Of a DNA stretch of 9,491 nt, positions 1 to 6,508 are shown piece by piece (the stretch's first letter is position 1; the number at the start of each line of letters is the position of its first letter). The notes beneath the pieces were generated by a model that was not told the origin of the DNA, ran no database searches, and worked only from the letters and a program-made list of their open reading frames with translations. This stretch comes from Thermoplasmata archaeon (GTDB lineage Archaea > Thermoplasmatota > Thermoplasmata > Lutacidiplasmatales > UBA184): the NCBI GenBank assembly GCA_030043835.1, contig JASHWY010000166.1, forward strand, positions 1 to 9,491. The letters run 5' to 3'. Both the position numbers and the translations under genes were made by a program.

Positions 1-393
1 AAGACCGCGTCCGGACGTTTCCACCGGCTGCTCGACTCCCACGCGTGCTGGTGGACGCCCGGCCCGGGAAGTGAGGAGATGCCGCTCGCGCTCTTGCGGA
101 TCTCCCTTCGCGAGTCCACCGACCCCTCGTTCGTCTCCCGCGGGATCGTACGCGAGAACCCGAGCTGGATCCCGGTGGCGCCGGACGGGTTCGGGACCCC
201 TCCCTCCACCGCGAACGCCCCCTTGATCGGCCTCGTGCCGGCGGAAGCCCCCGCTGCCGTGGAACAGTCGATCCGGCGCACCCTCGGCATCGAGGGAGTT
301 ACCAACGTCCGGCGAACCTTCGCGTTAGGGTCGGCGACCTACCCACAGTGGTTTGACGAACGGCTTACGGAGCGCCTCAAGGCAAGCCGCTGA
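1..393 (+). CDS. C-terminal part of a hypothetical protein, possibly with an Lrp/AsnC-like ligand-binding fold
   Basis: The frame is open from the first base of the window to a TGA at 391-393, giving 130 residues with no stop, so the gene most likely starts upstream. An in-frame ATG at 79 is possible, but GAGGAG abuts it directly, which is too close for a ribosome binding site. The last 60 residues contain PLIGLVPAEAPAAVEQSIRR followed by a GVTNVRR strand and a helix ending in ERLKASR. This alternation of strand, helix and strand around a 'GV..V' turn is reminiscent of the regulatory half of Lrp/AsnC-type regulators, but I see no diagnostic motif. A perfect hairpin follows immediately after the stop. 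The coding call is reasonably safe because composition and frame are consistent; the function is a guess. Confidence 0.55.
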   Translation, partial: KTASGRFHRLLDSHACWWTPGPGSEEMPLALLRISLRESTDPSFVSRGIVRENPSWIPVAPDGFGTPPSTANAPLIGLVPAEAPAAVEQSIRRTLGIEGVTNVRRTFALGSATYPQWFDERLTERLKASR

Positions 394-408
394 CCGTCGA
401 CCCGACGG
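394..408 (+). terminator. Hairpin directly after the first stop codon
   Basis: CCGTCG (394-399) and CGACGG (403-408) form a perfect 6-bp stem with a 3-nt loop, starting at the first base after the TGA of the partial gene. There is no T-tract, so an intrinsic bacterial terminator is not indicated. It may stabilise the 3' end of the transcript or mark its end, facing the minus-strand remnant whose last codon is at 466. Confidence 0.35.
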
Positions 409-465
409 CCCTCCCCAAAGGATCGTTCGCCGGCACCCGAGCCTCCCCGGGCCAGAACCGGCGTG

Positions 466-684
466 CTAGGAGAGTTTCAGTCTTCGTAGGAGGCGGGGGA
501 ACCGAGAGTCGGAGCGCAGCCCCTCGAACCGGGGCTCGACCTTGATTCAGGCGAGCCACGTGGAACGCTTCCGGTTGGCGCGCTCGAGCCAGGCGAACGC
601 ACGGTCCAGGTCCCCCCACCCCACGTGAACGAGGGCGATCCAGTACGAAGGGAGGTAGCACGTGCGGGGCTCCGAGAGCGGCAG
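466..684 (-). pseudogene. Degenerate C-terminal fragment of a TPR protein related to the cyclase/TolB-like/TPR family
   Basis: On the minus strand the frame reads through a TPR-like stretch containing YWIALVHVGWGDLDRAFAWL and reaches STWLA. It then meets an in-frame TGA (549-547) and continues as IKVEPRFEGLRSDSRFPRLL to a TAG at 468-466. The pattern Y..AL...G....A...L.......WL......P.F...R.D.RF...LR is the same as the C-terminal tail of the cyclase at 3340-5298 (DYVAALYAVAGENGKALDLI, later PVFDSIRDDPRFVAALRSFR). Such tails end many TolB-like/TPR proteins. The TGA falls inside a conserved block. Upstream the frame stays open only to a TGA at 807-805 and has no convincing start or family similarity beyond about 684, so the rest of the gene is missing. 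I read this as a decayed relic rather than a functional short protein. A sequencing error at the TGA would not restore the missing N-terminus. Confidence 0.6.
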
Positions 685-810
685 CTCGCGCGATCGCGAG
701 GCTCGGGCCGGGAGCGCCACCACTTCCAGCCTTCCGTCAGCGACAACGACGGCTCGCGAACACCTCCTCGAGTCCGGAGGACGGCCCCTACGCTCCGAGC
801 GAGGTCAGGT

Positions 811-817
811 CTATATC
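811..817 (+). promoter_or_regulatory. TATA-like box for the CNB gene
   Basis: CTATATC ends 23 nt before the GTG at 840, with no Shine-Dalgarno in between. This fits an archaeal TATA box driving a leaderless transcript that begins at or next to the start codon. Boxes upstream of 3340 and 6486 have the same spacing, which strengthens the call. Confidence 0.55.
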
Positions 818-839
818 CCAGAACCCGGTTCCGCCCTCC

Positions 840-1280
840 GTGCCTCTCCTTCGACCCAAAGTCGACGCTCACACGCTCCGGATGCTGGAGAACGTTCCGA
901 TCTTCTCCGGCCTCACCGACCGGCAGCTTCGACGGCTGGCCCGCGACACCATGGAACGGTCCTTCCCCGAGGGCGCGACGATCGTTAAGCAGGGCGAGAA
1001 GGGGATCGGCTTCTACCTACTCTTAGACGGCCGCGTCGAGGTGCGGCGCAAGGGTCGGCGTTTGGCGACCCTCGGCCCGGGCCACTTCTTTGGCGAGATG
1101 GCGCTCTTCGCGGAGGAAGCTCGCTCGGCCGACGTCGTCGCGACCCAGCCGACCCGGTGTCTCGTGCTCTCAAGGTGGGAGTTCTGGGGGGTCGCCATGG
1201 AGGAGCCGCGAATGCTCCGAGGCATGCTTCAGGAGATCGCCCACCGGCTGAGCGACACCAACCGTGCCCTCACCGAGTAG
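840..1280 (+). CDS. Stand-alone cyclic-nucleotide-binding (CNB) domain protein
   Basis: This 146-residue cytoplasmic protein is essentially one CNB (cNMP-binding, CAP/PKA-type) domain. A short N-terminal helix leads into LENVPIFSGLTDRQLRRLA (residues 16-34), the usual entry to the family. It is followed by the beta roll (FPEGATIVKQGEKGIGFYLL, 42-61) and the phosphate-binding cassette FFGEMALFAEEARSADVVA (83-101). Glu86 contacts the ribose and Arg95 the cyclic phosphate in characterised relatives, and both are present, so ligand binding is likely. After residue 110 there is only a C-terminal helix (about 112-146), with no HTH, kinase or channel module. The GTG start is supported by the TATA-like box 23 nt upstream. 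With two class III cyclases in the same window it is the obvious local receptor for cAMP, acting perhaps through a partner protein; that link is inferred. Confidence 0.88.
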   Translation: MPLLRPKVDAHTLRMLENVPIFSGLTDRQLRRLARDTMERSFPEGATIVKQGEKGIGFYLLLDGRVEVRRKGRRLATLGPGHFFGEMALFAEEARSADVVATQPTRCLVLSRWEFWGVAMEEPRMLRGMLQEIAHRLSDTNRALTE

Positions 1281-1608
1281 CGAACCCCAGAGGCTGCGCC
1301 TCGGCGGGGGGACCCAGGGCGGGCGTTCCTTAGGCGAGTGCGGGGCCCCTTCCACGTTCGGCAGGACGAACGGGGAAAAGAGTCCCGGGGGTCGATTCTG
1401 CCAAAGCGGGAAAACTGGACAGATTCTGTTGCACGCTCTTTACGGGCCGAGTCTCAGCCCAACGACCGTGGGACAGGCCGCGGGGCGGGCAACTCGACCC
1501 GGTCCGCAGCGATGTCCCTGACCCGAGGTGGACGGCAGCGACTGAACCCAAGAGGCAGAAGAGCAGATACGACACGCAGGCTTGGAGTTGTGAGGAGGTC
1601 GCTTTAGT
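1281..1608. other. Gene-free stretch between the CNB gene and the EVE-like gene
   Basis: I see no convincing gene here in any frame; the open frames crossing it lack protein-like patterns. Just after the CNB stop, GAGGC (1290-1294) and GCCTC (1298-1302) can form a small hairpin with a TGC loop, flanked by CCCC and GGGGG that could extend it. Around 1438-1443 there is CTTTAC, a weak TATA-like box that could serve the next gene with a leader of about 140 nt. The stretch ends with a Shine-Dalgarno. Confidence 0.4.
1592..1599 (+). promoter_or_regulatory. Strong Shine-Dalgarno fixing the start at 1609
   Basis: GAGGAGGT lies 9 nt before the ATG at 1609 and is complementary to the 16S rRNA 3' end. 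It is the only strong ribosome binding site in the window. It implies that this mRNA has a 5' leader, unlike the apparently leaderless neighbours. Confidence 0.7.
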
Positions 1609-2427
1609 ATGGCGGACTCCGGGCTGTTTCCCTGGGACGTACCGCTTTCTGCCGAGCGAATTGTCGGGTGGGTGATTCAAGCCCATGAGGACGAACCGTT
1701 GAATCTCTGGTTGCGGCCAAGGGCCGAGCGCCTCTGGGAGGACGCCCGGTCGGCGGGCAAGGAACCCGGGCAGCCCGTGCTCTTTCTCCAACGGGGCCGG
1801 GGTCCGCCCGCTTGGATAGGGTGGGGACGGATCTTGGAGTCTCCCGAGCGATGGAAGGTCTACGGAGTGAACACGCTCTGCACCGAGGTACTCGATCCCC
1901 CGCTCCCGGTGGTCGACCCCCACGTCGACCGGAACATGATCTCCAACACCGAGGACCATTGGGAGAATCGGGCGCTCGGCACCGCCCTCGGTCTCCTCCG
2001 GTACCGCAACCGGACGCCCTACGGCGAAGAGGGTGCCCGGGATCTGCGACTGACGTGCGCGGATCTCCACCAACTGAGCCGCGCGCAGCCCGGCCTACGA
2101 CGCCTCGGAAGTTCCCCCCCTCCGATTCCCGCTCCGGCCGAGTGGACCCTCGCTCAGCCGCGGCCGAAAACCTCGCGTTCCCCAAGGACCCCTCCGAGTC
2201 TGCTCGCCCTCAAGCAGGCCGAGAAGGTGGTGATGGACGACCTCAAGCGGCTGTTCGGAGATACGGTGGAATTCATCAGTCTCAAGACGACCTCCAACCG
2301 GTTCCGCGGAAGGGAGTACTGGGTCGTGGAAGGCAGCCTCTGGTCCGACTTCGTGCCCAAGAACTTCCAGTATGCCGTCGCCGCCGACACGGGCGAGCTC
2401 GCCGCGAAGCGGGTCGACCGAGAGTGA
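1609..2427 (+). CDS. Hypothetical two-domain protein: EVE/PUA-like N-terminus and PepSY-like C-terminus
   Basis: The product has 272 residues and no signal peptide or membrane segment. Residues about 15-105 contain RIVGWVIQAHEDE, then PVLFLQRGRGPPAWIGWGRI (56-75). That order (W near the start, 'G..VLF.Q.G.GP..I.GWG') resembles EVE/PUA-like domains, which bind modified bases in nucleic acids. Residues 160-197 are a Pro/Arg/Ser-rich linker. Residues 199-272 form a compact alpha/beta unit: a helix (LALKQAEKVVMDDLKRLFGD), strands with YWVVEGSLW (237-245), and FQYAVAADTGELAAKRVD (253-270). Its final 'Y.V..DTGE' resembles PepSY-type domains. Both assignments are by eye and tentative. The start is set by a strong Shine-Dalgarno. 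A perfect hairpin follows the stop, so the gene is probably transcribed alone. Its role is unknown; RNA or modified-DNA recognition is one possibility. Confidence 0.75.
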   Translation: MADSGLFPWDVPLSAERIVGWVIQAHEDEPLNLWLRPRAERLWEDARSAGKEPGQPVLFLQRGRGPPAWIGWGRILESPERWKVYGVNTLCTEVLDPPLPVVDPHVDRNMISNTEDHWENRALGTALGLLRYRNRTPYGEEGARDLRLTCADLHQLSRAQPGLRRLGSSPPPIPAPAEWTLAQPRPKTSRSPRTPPSLLALKQAEKVVMDDLKRLFGDTVEFISLKTTSNRFRGREYWVVEGSLWSDFVPKNFQYAVAADTGELAAKRVDRE

Positions 2428-2431
2428 CCGA

Positions 2432-2455
2432 TTCCGGTGTTCTCCCCCACCGGAA
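2432..2455 (+). terminator. Perfect 8-bp hairpin after the EVE-like gene
   Basis: TTCCGGTG (2432-2439) pairs perfectly with CACCGGAA (2448-2455) around an 8-nt pyrimidine loop, starting 5 nt after the TGA at 2425-2427. Its place just after a stop suggests a transcript end or a 3' stabiliser. There is no U-tract on the downstream side. Confidence 0.45.
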
Positions 2456-2580
2456 CCATCGTTGCCAGCACAGAAACCGGACGCGCTCTACGGCTCCTTC
2501 GACGGGTTCTCTCTGATAGGCGCCCCCGGCGTTGGGGCTGAACCCGGCACGAGGAGTCAGCCCGGATTTACGAAGCCCGC

Positions 2581-2588
2581 TTTTCTTT
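2581..2588 (+). promoter_or_regulatory. Possible TATA-like box for the UspA gene
   Basis: TTTTCTTT is a T-rich run in GC-rich surroundings. Its first six bases end 22 nt before the ATG at 2608, the same spacing as TTTTAG to the cyclase start at 3340. An alternative A/T-rich box, ATTTACGAA, lies at 2566-2574 and would give a leader of about 15 nt. Confidence 0.35.
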
Positions 2589-2607
2589 GTGGGGTGTACG
2601 ATTCTCC

Positions 2608-3084
2608 ATGCGCGGTCTTCAACACGTCGCGGTCGCGGTCGACGGATCCAGCCCGGCCGAGCGGGCCCTTAAGACGGCGTGCGACCTATCATCGCTCGCT
2701 CACGCCGCGCTGACGATCGTCGCGGTCGTGCCGCCTCACCATTCGTTCACCCCGGAGGGTCGCATCGTTTCGGAGACCGACGTCGAGGATCGTCGCTTCT
2801 TTCAGGAGCTGTTGCGGCGGTACCACGAAACTGCCACTCGGGCCGGGGTCCGTCCCGTCACCACCGCGATGCCCGAAGGGCCGGTGGTCGAGCAGCTGTT
2901 GAGCTTCATCGACGAGCATCGGCCGGATCTCATCGTGGTCGGTGCCCGTGGTCTTTCGACCACCCGTCGTATCCTCGTCGGGAGCGTCAGCGACGCGATC
3001 GTTCACCATGCTCACTGCTCGGTCCTGGTCGTCCGTCCGACGACCTCGACAAGGTCGACGCCGGGTGAAGCTCCTTCGAGCTGA
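2608..3084 (+). CDS. Universal stress protein, UspA family, ATP-binding type
   Basis: This is a 158-residue single Usp domain, the normal length. It begins with the strand HVAVAVDGS (6-14), whose Asp12 is the usual conserved acidic residue at the nucleotide site. A helix and the strand ALTIVAVV (34-41) follow. The C-terminal part has DLIVVGARGLSTTRRILVGS (107-126), which matches G-2X-G-9X-G-S with Gly112, Gly115, Gly125 and Ser126. This is the signature of ATP-binding Usp proteins such as the MJ0577 type. The last strand is CSVLVV (137-142), and a Ser/Thr-rich tail ends the protein. I chose ATG 2608 over an upstream in-frame TTG at 2587 because Usp proteins start just before the first strand, and a possible TATA-like run lies 22 nt before it. 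Such proteins bind ATP or AMP and act in stress adaptation. It lies upstream of a cyclase but is separated from it by hairpins, so it is probably not in the same transcript. Confidence 0.93.
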   Translation: MRGLQHVAVAVDGSSPAERALKTACDLSSLAHAALTIVAVVPPHHSFTPEGRIVSETDVEDRRFFQELLRRYHETATRAGVRPVTTAMPEGPVVEQLLSFIDEHRPDLIVVGARGLSTTRRILVGSVSDAIVHHAHCSVLVVRPTTSTRSTPGEAPSS

Positions 3085-3102
3085 TTCCTGAGCCGTCATC
3101 CC

Positions 3103-3129
3103 ACGAACGCTGCAGAACGCTGCGTTCGT
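3103..3129 (+). terminator. Hairpin after the UspA gene
   Basis: ACGAACGC (3103-3110) and GCGTTCGT (3122-3129) form a perfect 8-bp stem with an 11-nt loop, 18 nt after the stop. Within it GAACGCTGC occurs twice, at 3105-3113 and 3115-3123. A second, weaker hairpin follows (TCCTCC 3132-3137 with GGAGGA 3146-3151). Together they probably separate the UspA and cyclase transcripts. Confidence 0.4.
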
Positions 3130-3312
3130 CCTCCTCCTTCGCAGGGGAGGACCCAGACCGCGCTCCGTCAAGTCCGACTACCCTGCCATCTATCGCCCCA
3201 AAATCAGGGCATCACGGGGTGTGGACCCTTGGAAGAGAGCCGAGGGAGGTACCGAAACGAGGAGTTCAAGTCCCCACATTCGGGCATGAGCTCCGGGGCC
3301 GGCTCCCACTCC

Positions 3313-3318
3313 TTTTAG
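3313..3318 (+). promoter_or_regulatory. TATA-like box for cyclase 1
   Basis: TTTTAG ends 22 nt before the GTG at 3340, with no ribosome binding site between them. This matches a leaderless archaeal promoter. Confidence 0.5.
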
Positions 3319-3339
3319 TCGGATGCGCATCCCCGTTTC

Positions 3340-5298
3340 GTGGCGTCCAGCCGGCGGCTTTCGGCCATCATGTTCACGGACATGGTGGAATCCACGCAAC
3401 TCGCCCAGAAGGACGAGCGGTCCGCGTTGGCGTTAATCGAGGAGCTGGAGAAGCTCGCCCGTCCGGTCCTCGCGGCGCACCACGGTCGGTGGGTCAAGTC
3501 GACCGGCGACGGATTCCTGGCCGAGCTCTCGAGCGCGCTCGACGCGGTGGAGAGCGCGGTGGACCTTCAGGGCCGCATCCGAGAACGCAATCTCCAGCCC
3601 GGGAGCGTGTCGCTGCGGGTCCGGGTCGGCGTTCACCTCGGAGATGTGCAGCGTCGCGCGGGCGACATCTTTGGCGACGCGGTGAACGTGGCGGCACGGG
3701 TGGAGTCAGCTGCCGAGCCCGGCGGGATCTGCATCTCGGGACCGGTGTACGAACTCGTCCGGAACAAGGTCTCGCACGCTCTCGAGCGCTTGGGAGCCCA
3801 GACCCTCAAGGGAATCGCCGAACCGGTCGAGCTCTACCGCGTCGTTGTGGCAGCCAGCGGAGTGCGCGAGCCGTCCCGGGACGCTGCGGTTCCGCGGCTT
3901 GCCGTCCTCCCGCTCGCCAACATCAGTCCGGACCCGAAGGACGAGTACTTCGCCGACGGGCTCACGGAGGAGCTGATCTCGGTGTTGTCGAAGATTCCGG
4001 GACTGCGGGTTATCGCGAGGACGTCGGTCGCACCGTACAAGTCGAGCCCCAAGTCGGCTGCCCAGATCGGGACCGAGCTGGGCGTCGGCTCGATCCTCCA
4101 GGGGAGCGTCCGCAAAGCGGGGGATCGGTTGCGGATCTCCCTCCAGCTGATCGACCCGGCGAGCCAGGAGCACGTCTGGACGGAGAGTTACGACCGCCAG
4201 CTCTCCGACGTGTTCGCCATCCAGACCGAGGTCGCCGAAAGCACGGCGAAAGCGATCCGCGTCGAACTGTCGGACCGCGCTCGAGAGTTCCTTACCCGGG
4301 CGCCGACCGCGAACCTTCGGGCGTACGACCTTTATCTCCGCGCCCTCCTGAAGAGCGATGAGATCACGGCCGAATCGTTTCGGTATTCGGTCACGCTTCT
4401 GGAGGAGGCGATCCGACTGGACCCCCGATTCGCGCTCGCGTACGCCCTCCTCGGCGACCGCTACGTCCAGGGAGCGGGCGATTTCCTCCCGCATCGAGAG
4501 GGTTTCGACCGAGCCCGAGGGTACGTCTCCCGGGCGCTGGAGATCGACCCGGAGCTGTCCGAGGCGCACGCCTCCCGCGGCAATCTCGCGATGCAGGAGG
4601 ATCACGATTGGGCCCTCGCCGAGTCGGAATTCGAGCGGGCCGTGTCCCTCAACCCGAGCAACGTGCGGGCCCGGGTGAGCTACTCCACGCTGCTTAGGGT
4701 ACTCGGGAAGGTCGAAGCGTCCGAGCGACAGTTGGAAGCGGCGGTCGAGATCGACCCCAAGTGGTGGGTCCCGCCCGCTCTGCTCATCGAGTATGCCTTG
4801 GAGCGGGGGGACCTTGCGCTGGCGGAGGAGCGGTTCCAGGCACGGTCCGGTCCGGACGCAGAGATCCCCTACGTCCACCTCGACTTCGCAACGTACTATG
4901 CCGTGAAGGGCCAATTCCCGGAGGCCCGTCGCGAGCTCGAAATGGCCGGGCGCCCCTCGAACCTCCTCTACCGAATCGCTCGCGCGCTCATCCTGGGAAC
5001 GATGGGGGACCTTGAGGAGGCACGCGCTCTCCTCTCGGAGCTCACGGGGGGATCGCCCCACGAATTCGTTTCCATGGACTACGTCGCGGCGCTCTATGCG
5101 GTCGCGGGAGAGAATGGGAAGGCCCTCGACCTGATCACGGCCGGCGTGAAGGAGAGCGAGAGCGGGCTCTGGTTGCGCTATCGCCACCCGGTGTTCGACT
5201 CGATCCGGGACGACCCTCGGTTCGTCGCGGCGCTCCGTTCGTTTCGCCTTCCCGAGGAGGTCACGAGCTCGGCGCGGGCCGGCCGACGGAAGGCGTGA
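3340..5298 (+). CDS. Class III adenylate cyclase fused to a TolB-N/FlgO-like domain and TPR repeats
   Basis: This 652-residue soluble protein probably converts ATP to cAMP. Residues 5-170 are a class III nucleotidyl cyclase domain with every catalytic residue: metal-binding Asp14 (FTDMVEST) and Asp57 (KSTGDGF), substrate-selecting Lys53 and Asp109, and transition-state Asn116 and Arg120 (GDIFGDAVNVAAR). The Lys/Asp pair points to ATP rather than GTP. Residues about 184-312 (RLAVLPLANISPDPKDEYFA onward, with VGSILQGSVRKAGDRLRI) match the TolB-N/FlgO-like domain of COG5616-type proteins. From about 325 to 640 there are several TPRs, for example LLEEAIRLDPRFALAYALLG and SRALEIDPELSEAHASRGNL, ending in the tail PVFDSIRDDPRFVAALRSFR. 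TPRs usually bind partner proteins, so they may gate or localise the cyclase. No membrane segment is visible. The order cyclase, TolB-like, TPR is common in bacteria. The GTG start places MASSRRLSAIMFTDM right at the domain edge and is backed by a TATA-like box 22 nt upstream. Confidence 0.93.
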   Translation: MASSRRLSAIMFTDMVESTQLAQKDERSALALIEELEKLARPVLAAHHGRWVKSTGDGFLAELSSALDAVESAVDLQGRIRERNLQPGSVSLRVRVGVHLGDVQRRAGDIFGDAVNVAARVESAAEPGGICISGPVYELVRNKVSHALERLGAQTLKGIAEPVELYRVVVAASGVREPSRDAAVPRLAVLPLANISPDPKDEYFADGLTEELISVLSKIPGLRVIARTSVAPYKSSPKSAAQIGTELGVGSILQGSVRKAGDRLRISLQLIDPASQEHVWTESYDRQLSDVFAIQTEVAESTAKAIRVELSDRAREFLTRAPTANLRAYDLYLRALLKSDEITAESFRYSVTLLEEAIRLDPRFALAYALLGDRYVQGAGDFLPHREGFDRARGYVSRALEIDPELSEAHASRGNLAMQEDHDWALAESEFERAVSLNPSNVRARVSYSTLLRVLGKVEASERQLEAAVEIDPKWWVPPALLIEYALERGDLALAEERFQARSGPDAEIPYVHLDFATYYAVKGQFPEARRELEMAGRPSNLLYRIARALILGTMGDLEEARALLSELTGGSPHEFVSMDYVAALYAVAGENGKALDLITAGVKESESGLWLRYRHPVFDSIRDDPRFVAALRSFRLPEEVTSSARAGRRKA

Positions 5299-5441
5299 CC
5301 GGGGAAGCCCTCATTTCTCGCGGCCTCCCGGGGACCCGGCGACGATCCAGAAGCCGAGGGAGGGAAGTGAGCTATGGGTGCGATTCCGTGAGCCGGAGTC
5401 GACCGGTCGCTCGCTGGTCCAGAAAGGGTGGTTTGCCCACA

Positions 5442-5792
5442 CTACGCGGTCTCTGACGAAGACCGAGGAAACCGGGTGTGCGAGAACTGGACGGCTCCTG
5501 CGGGCACCACCCAGGGGTAGAACTGGTATTCGAGATATCCTGCCTGGACCCAAGGGTCGGTGGCCGCGTGGGCTCGTAGTTCCTCGGGACTCCCTCGAAA
5601 GATGCACAGACCGCGAATCGAGCCATCCAGGCCGGACAGCACTGGGCCGGCGGCGAGAAGGGGGCCTCCGTCGTGCAGTTGAGCGAGGTGCGCAAGGTGT
5701 GCGTCTTGGAGCCGGTCCTCAGTGTTCGAGTCGAACTTCGGGGCGTCGGATCGTCGGACCAGCAGGGCTATCGTGAACCGGTCGAACTCCAT
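5442..5792 (-). CDS. YciI-family (YCII/DGPF-like) protein
   Basis: The product has 116 residues, typical for the family. It starts with the strand FTIALLVRRSDAPKF (6-20), then the helix DAHLAHLAQLHDGG (30-43) carrying His32, His35 and His40. LLAAGPVLSGLDGSIRGLCI (45-64) follows, and then DPWVQAGYLEYQFYPWV (79-95). The 'H..HL..L...G.L..GP....G..RG..I', then 'DP...AG......PW' pattern is the YciI/COG2350 signature of a ferredoxin-like alpha/beta fold. Its biochemical role is generally unknown, though a His/Asp pair has been proposed as an active site in relatives. The gene runs toward cyclase 1 (convergent, 143 nt gap). The promoter is unclear: TTCTTGG on the minus strand ends 23 nt before the ATG, but it is a poor box. 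The 20-odd residue tail after the fold looks unstructured. Confidence 0.85.
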   Translation of the reverse strand: MEFDRFTIALLVRRSDAPKFDSNTEDRLQDAHLAHLAQLHDGGPLLAAGPVLSGLDGSIRGLCIFRGSPEELRAHAATDPWVQAGYLEYQFYPWVVPAGAVQFSHTRFPRSSSETA

Positions 5793-5969
5793 GATAGCCC
5801 GAGGGATCCAGAGGCCAAGAAGTCATTGCGAGTCTCTCGCAATTGAAATCGGGCGTATCAGAATCGAGTCCGTTTCCCACGACCTGGGTAATATGGGCAA
5901 TCGCCCGCAGTACCTCGAGGGAGCCGGACGCGATCGCCGCATGGGGGAGCGCGGCGGTGCGCCCCCCGT

Positions 5970-5975
5970 CTATAG
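5970..5975 (-). promoter_or_regulatory. Orphan TATA-like box between the YciI and SRPBCC genes
   Basis: CTATAG here is identical to the box of the SRPBCC gene and is self-complementary, so its direction is ambiguous. On the minus strand a start near 5945 would give the YciI mRNA a leader of about 150 nt; on the plus strand no gene follows. The rest of 5793-6051 shows no convincing coding signal. A 39-codon minus ORF (5823-5942) begins 28 nt after the box but does not look protein-like. Confidence 0.25.
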
Positions 5976-6016
5976 CCCCTCCTTTCGAAGGGAGTTCGCC
6001 CACCGGTGAGCGCGAT

Positions 6017-6032
6017 CCGAGCGGAAGCTCGG
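6017..6032 (-). terminator. Hairpin downstream of the SRPBCC gene
   Basis: CCGAGC (6017-6022) and GCTCGG (6027-6032) make a perfect 6-bp stem with a 4-nt loop. On the minus strand it begins 19 nt after the TAG at 6054-6052, a suitable place for a transcript end. No T-tract follows. Confidence 0.35.
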
Positions 6033-6051
6033 GAGCCCTGGCGGGAGCTGC

Positions 6052-6486
6052 CTAAGGCTTGGCCTTGAACGTCTTCAGGGCAGCGTTGTCCTCATTGAAC
6101 GACGTCTCGAGCGCGCGCAGTGCTGCGGCCTCGACCTGAGCCGGTGGTAGGGTCTTTGAGACAAACTCGCCGATGACAGTGATTCCGGTCTTCGTGCCCT
6201 TTGGGGTGTAGTACGTGAGGAACTTTGAGCCGCCGAGCGGGCCGTCAAGCATCTCGACCGCATTCCCCACCGGCGGAAAGGTGGTGACCCGATTCCGAAC
6301 CTTCACCCACTGGTCCCCGACCTGCTGCTCAAACTCAACGTGCACCGTGTTATCGTTCACGGGCTTCACCTGTACGTTCCTGCGGCTCTTGTGGGCCGGG
6401 CCGTGGACCTCCGGGGTCCCTAGGTACTTCCAGATATTGTCAATCGAGGCGTCGAATTCACTCCCTTCGTCGTGGATGTGCACCAT
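6052..6486 (-). CDS. SRPBCC/START-like (polyketide-cyclase-type) ligand-binding protein
   Basis: This 144-residue protein has the length of a single SRPBCC helix-grip domain. The N-terminal strand-helix unit VHIHDEGSEFDASIDNIWKY (2-21) corresponds to the family's '.....F.AP.D.VW.YL' entry. Strands with VHVEFEQQVGDQWVKVRNRV and FLTYYTPKGTKTGITVIGEF follow, and a long C-terminal helix (about 113-143) closes the pocket. The family binds small hydrophobic ligands in its cavity; the ligand here cannot be told. The N-terminal His3 and His5 are noticeable and might bind a metal, but that is speculative. The ATG is preceded by CTATAG ending 23 nt upstream on the minus strand, which fits a leaderless transcript. 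The gene lies in the same direction as YciI but 259 nt away, so they are not obviously an operon. Confidence 0.82.
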   Translation of the reverse strand: MVHIHDEGSEFDASIDNIWKYLGTPEVHGPAHKSRRNVQVKPVNDNTVHVEFEQQVGDQWVKVRNRVTTFPPVGNAVEMLDGPLGGSKFLTYYTPKGTKTGITVIGEFVSKTLPPAQVEAAALRALETSFNEDNAALKTFKAKP

Positions 6487-6508
6487 GCCGAACCGAATTC
6501 ATCGGGCA

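Noticed and set aside
477..872. Minus-strand frame of 131 codons and overlapping plus-strand frames upstream of the CNB gene
   Set aside because: Repetitive Arg/Ser/Gly content. A different minus-strand frame over the same bases shows the TPR-like pattern, so these are shadows of the pseudogene.
1330..2073. Minus-strand open frame of 247 codons crossing the gap and the EVE-like gene
   Set aside because: Low-complexity composition without motifs, and it conflicts with a plus-strand gene that has a strong Shine-Dalgarno and domain-like patterns.
3706..5187. Long open frame of 493 codons on the minus strand
   Set aside because: It lies entirely antisense to cyclase 1. Its product is Arg/Gly/Asp-rich with no domain pattern, as expected for the mirror of a high-GC gene; the plus strand has clear cyclase, TolB-like and TPR motifs.
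5719..6003. Minus-strand frame of 94 codons upstream of YciI
   Set aside because: A piece (LEVLRAIAHITQVV) hinted at a winged-helix start, but there is no recognition helix or continuation, and the frame overlaps the well-supported start of YciI.
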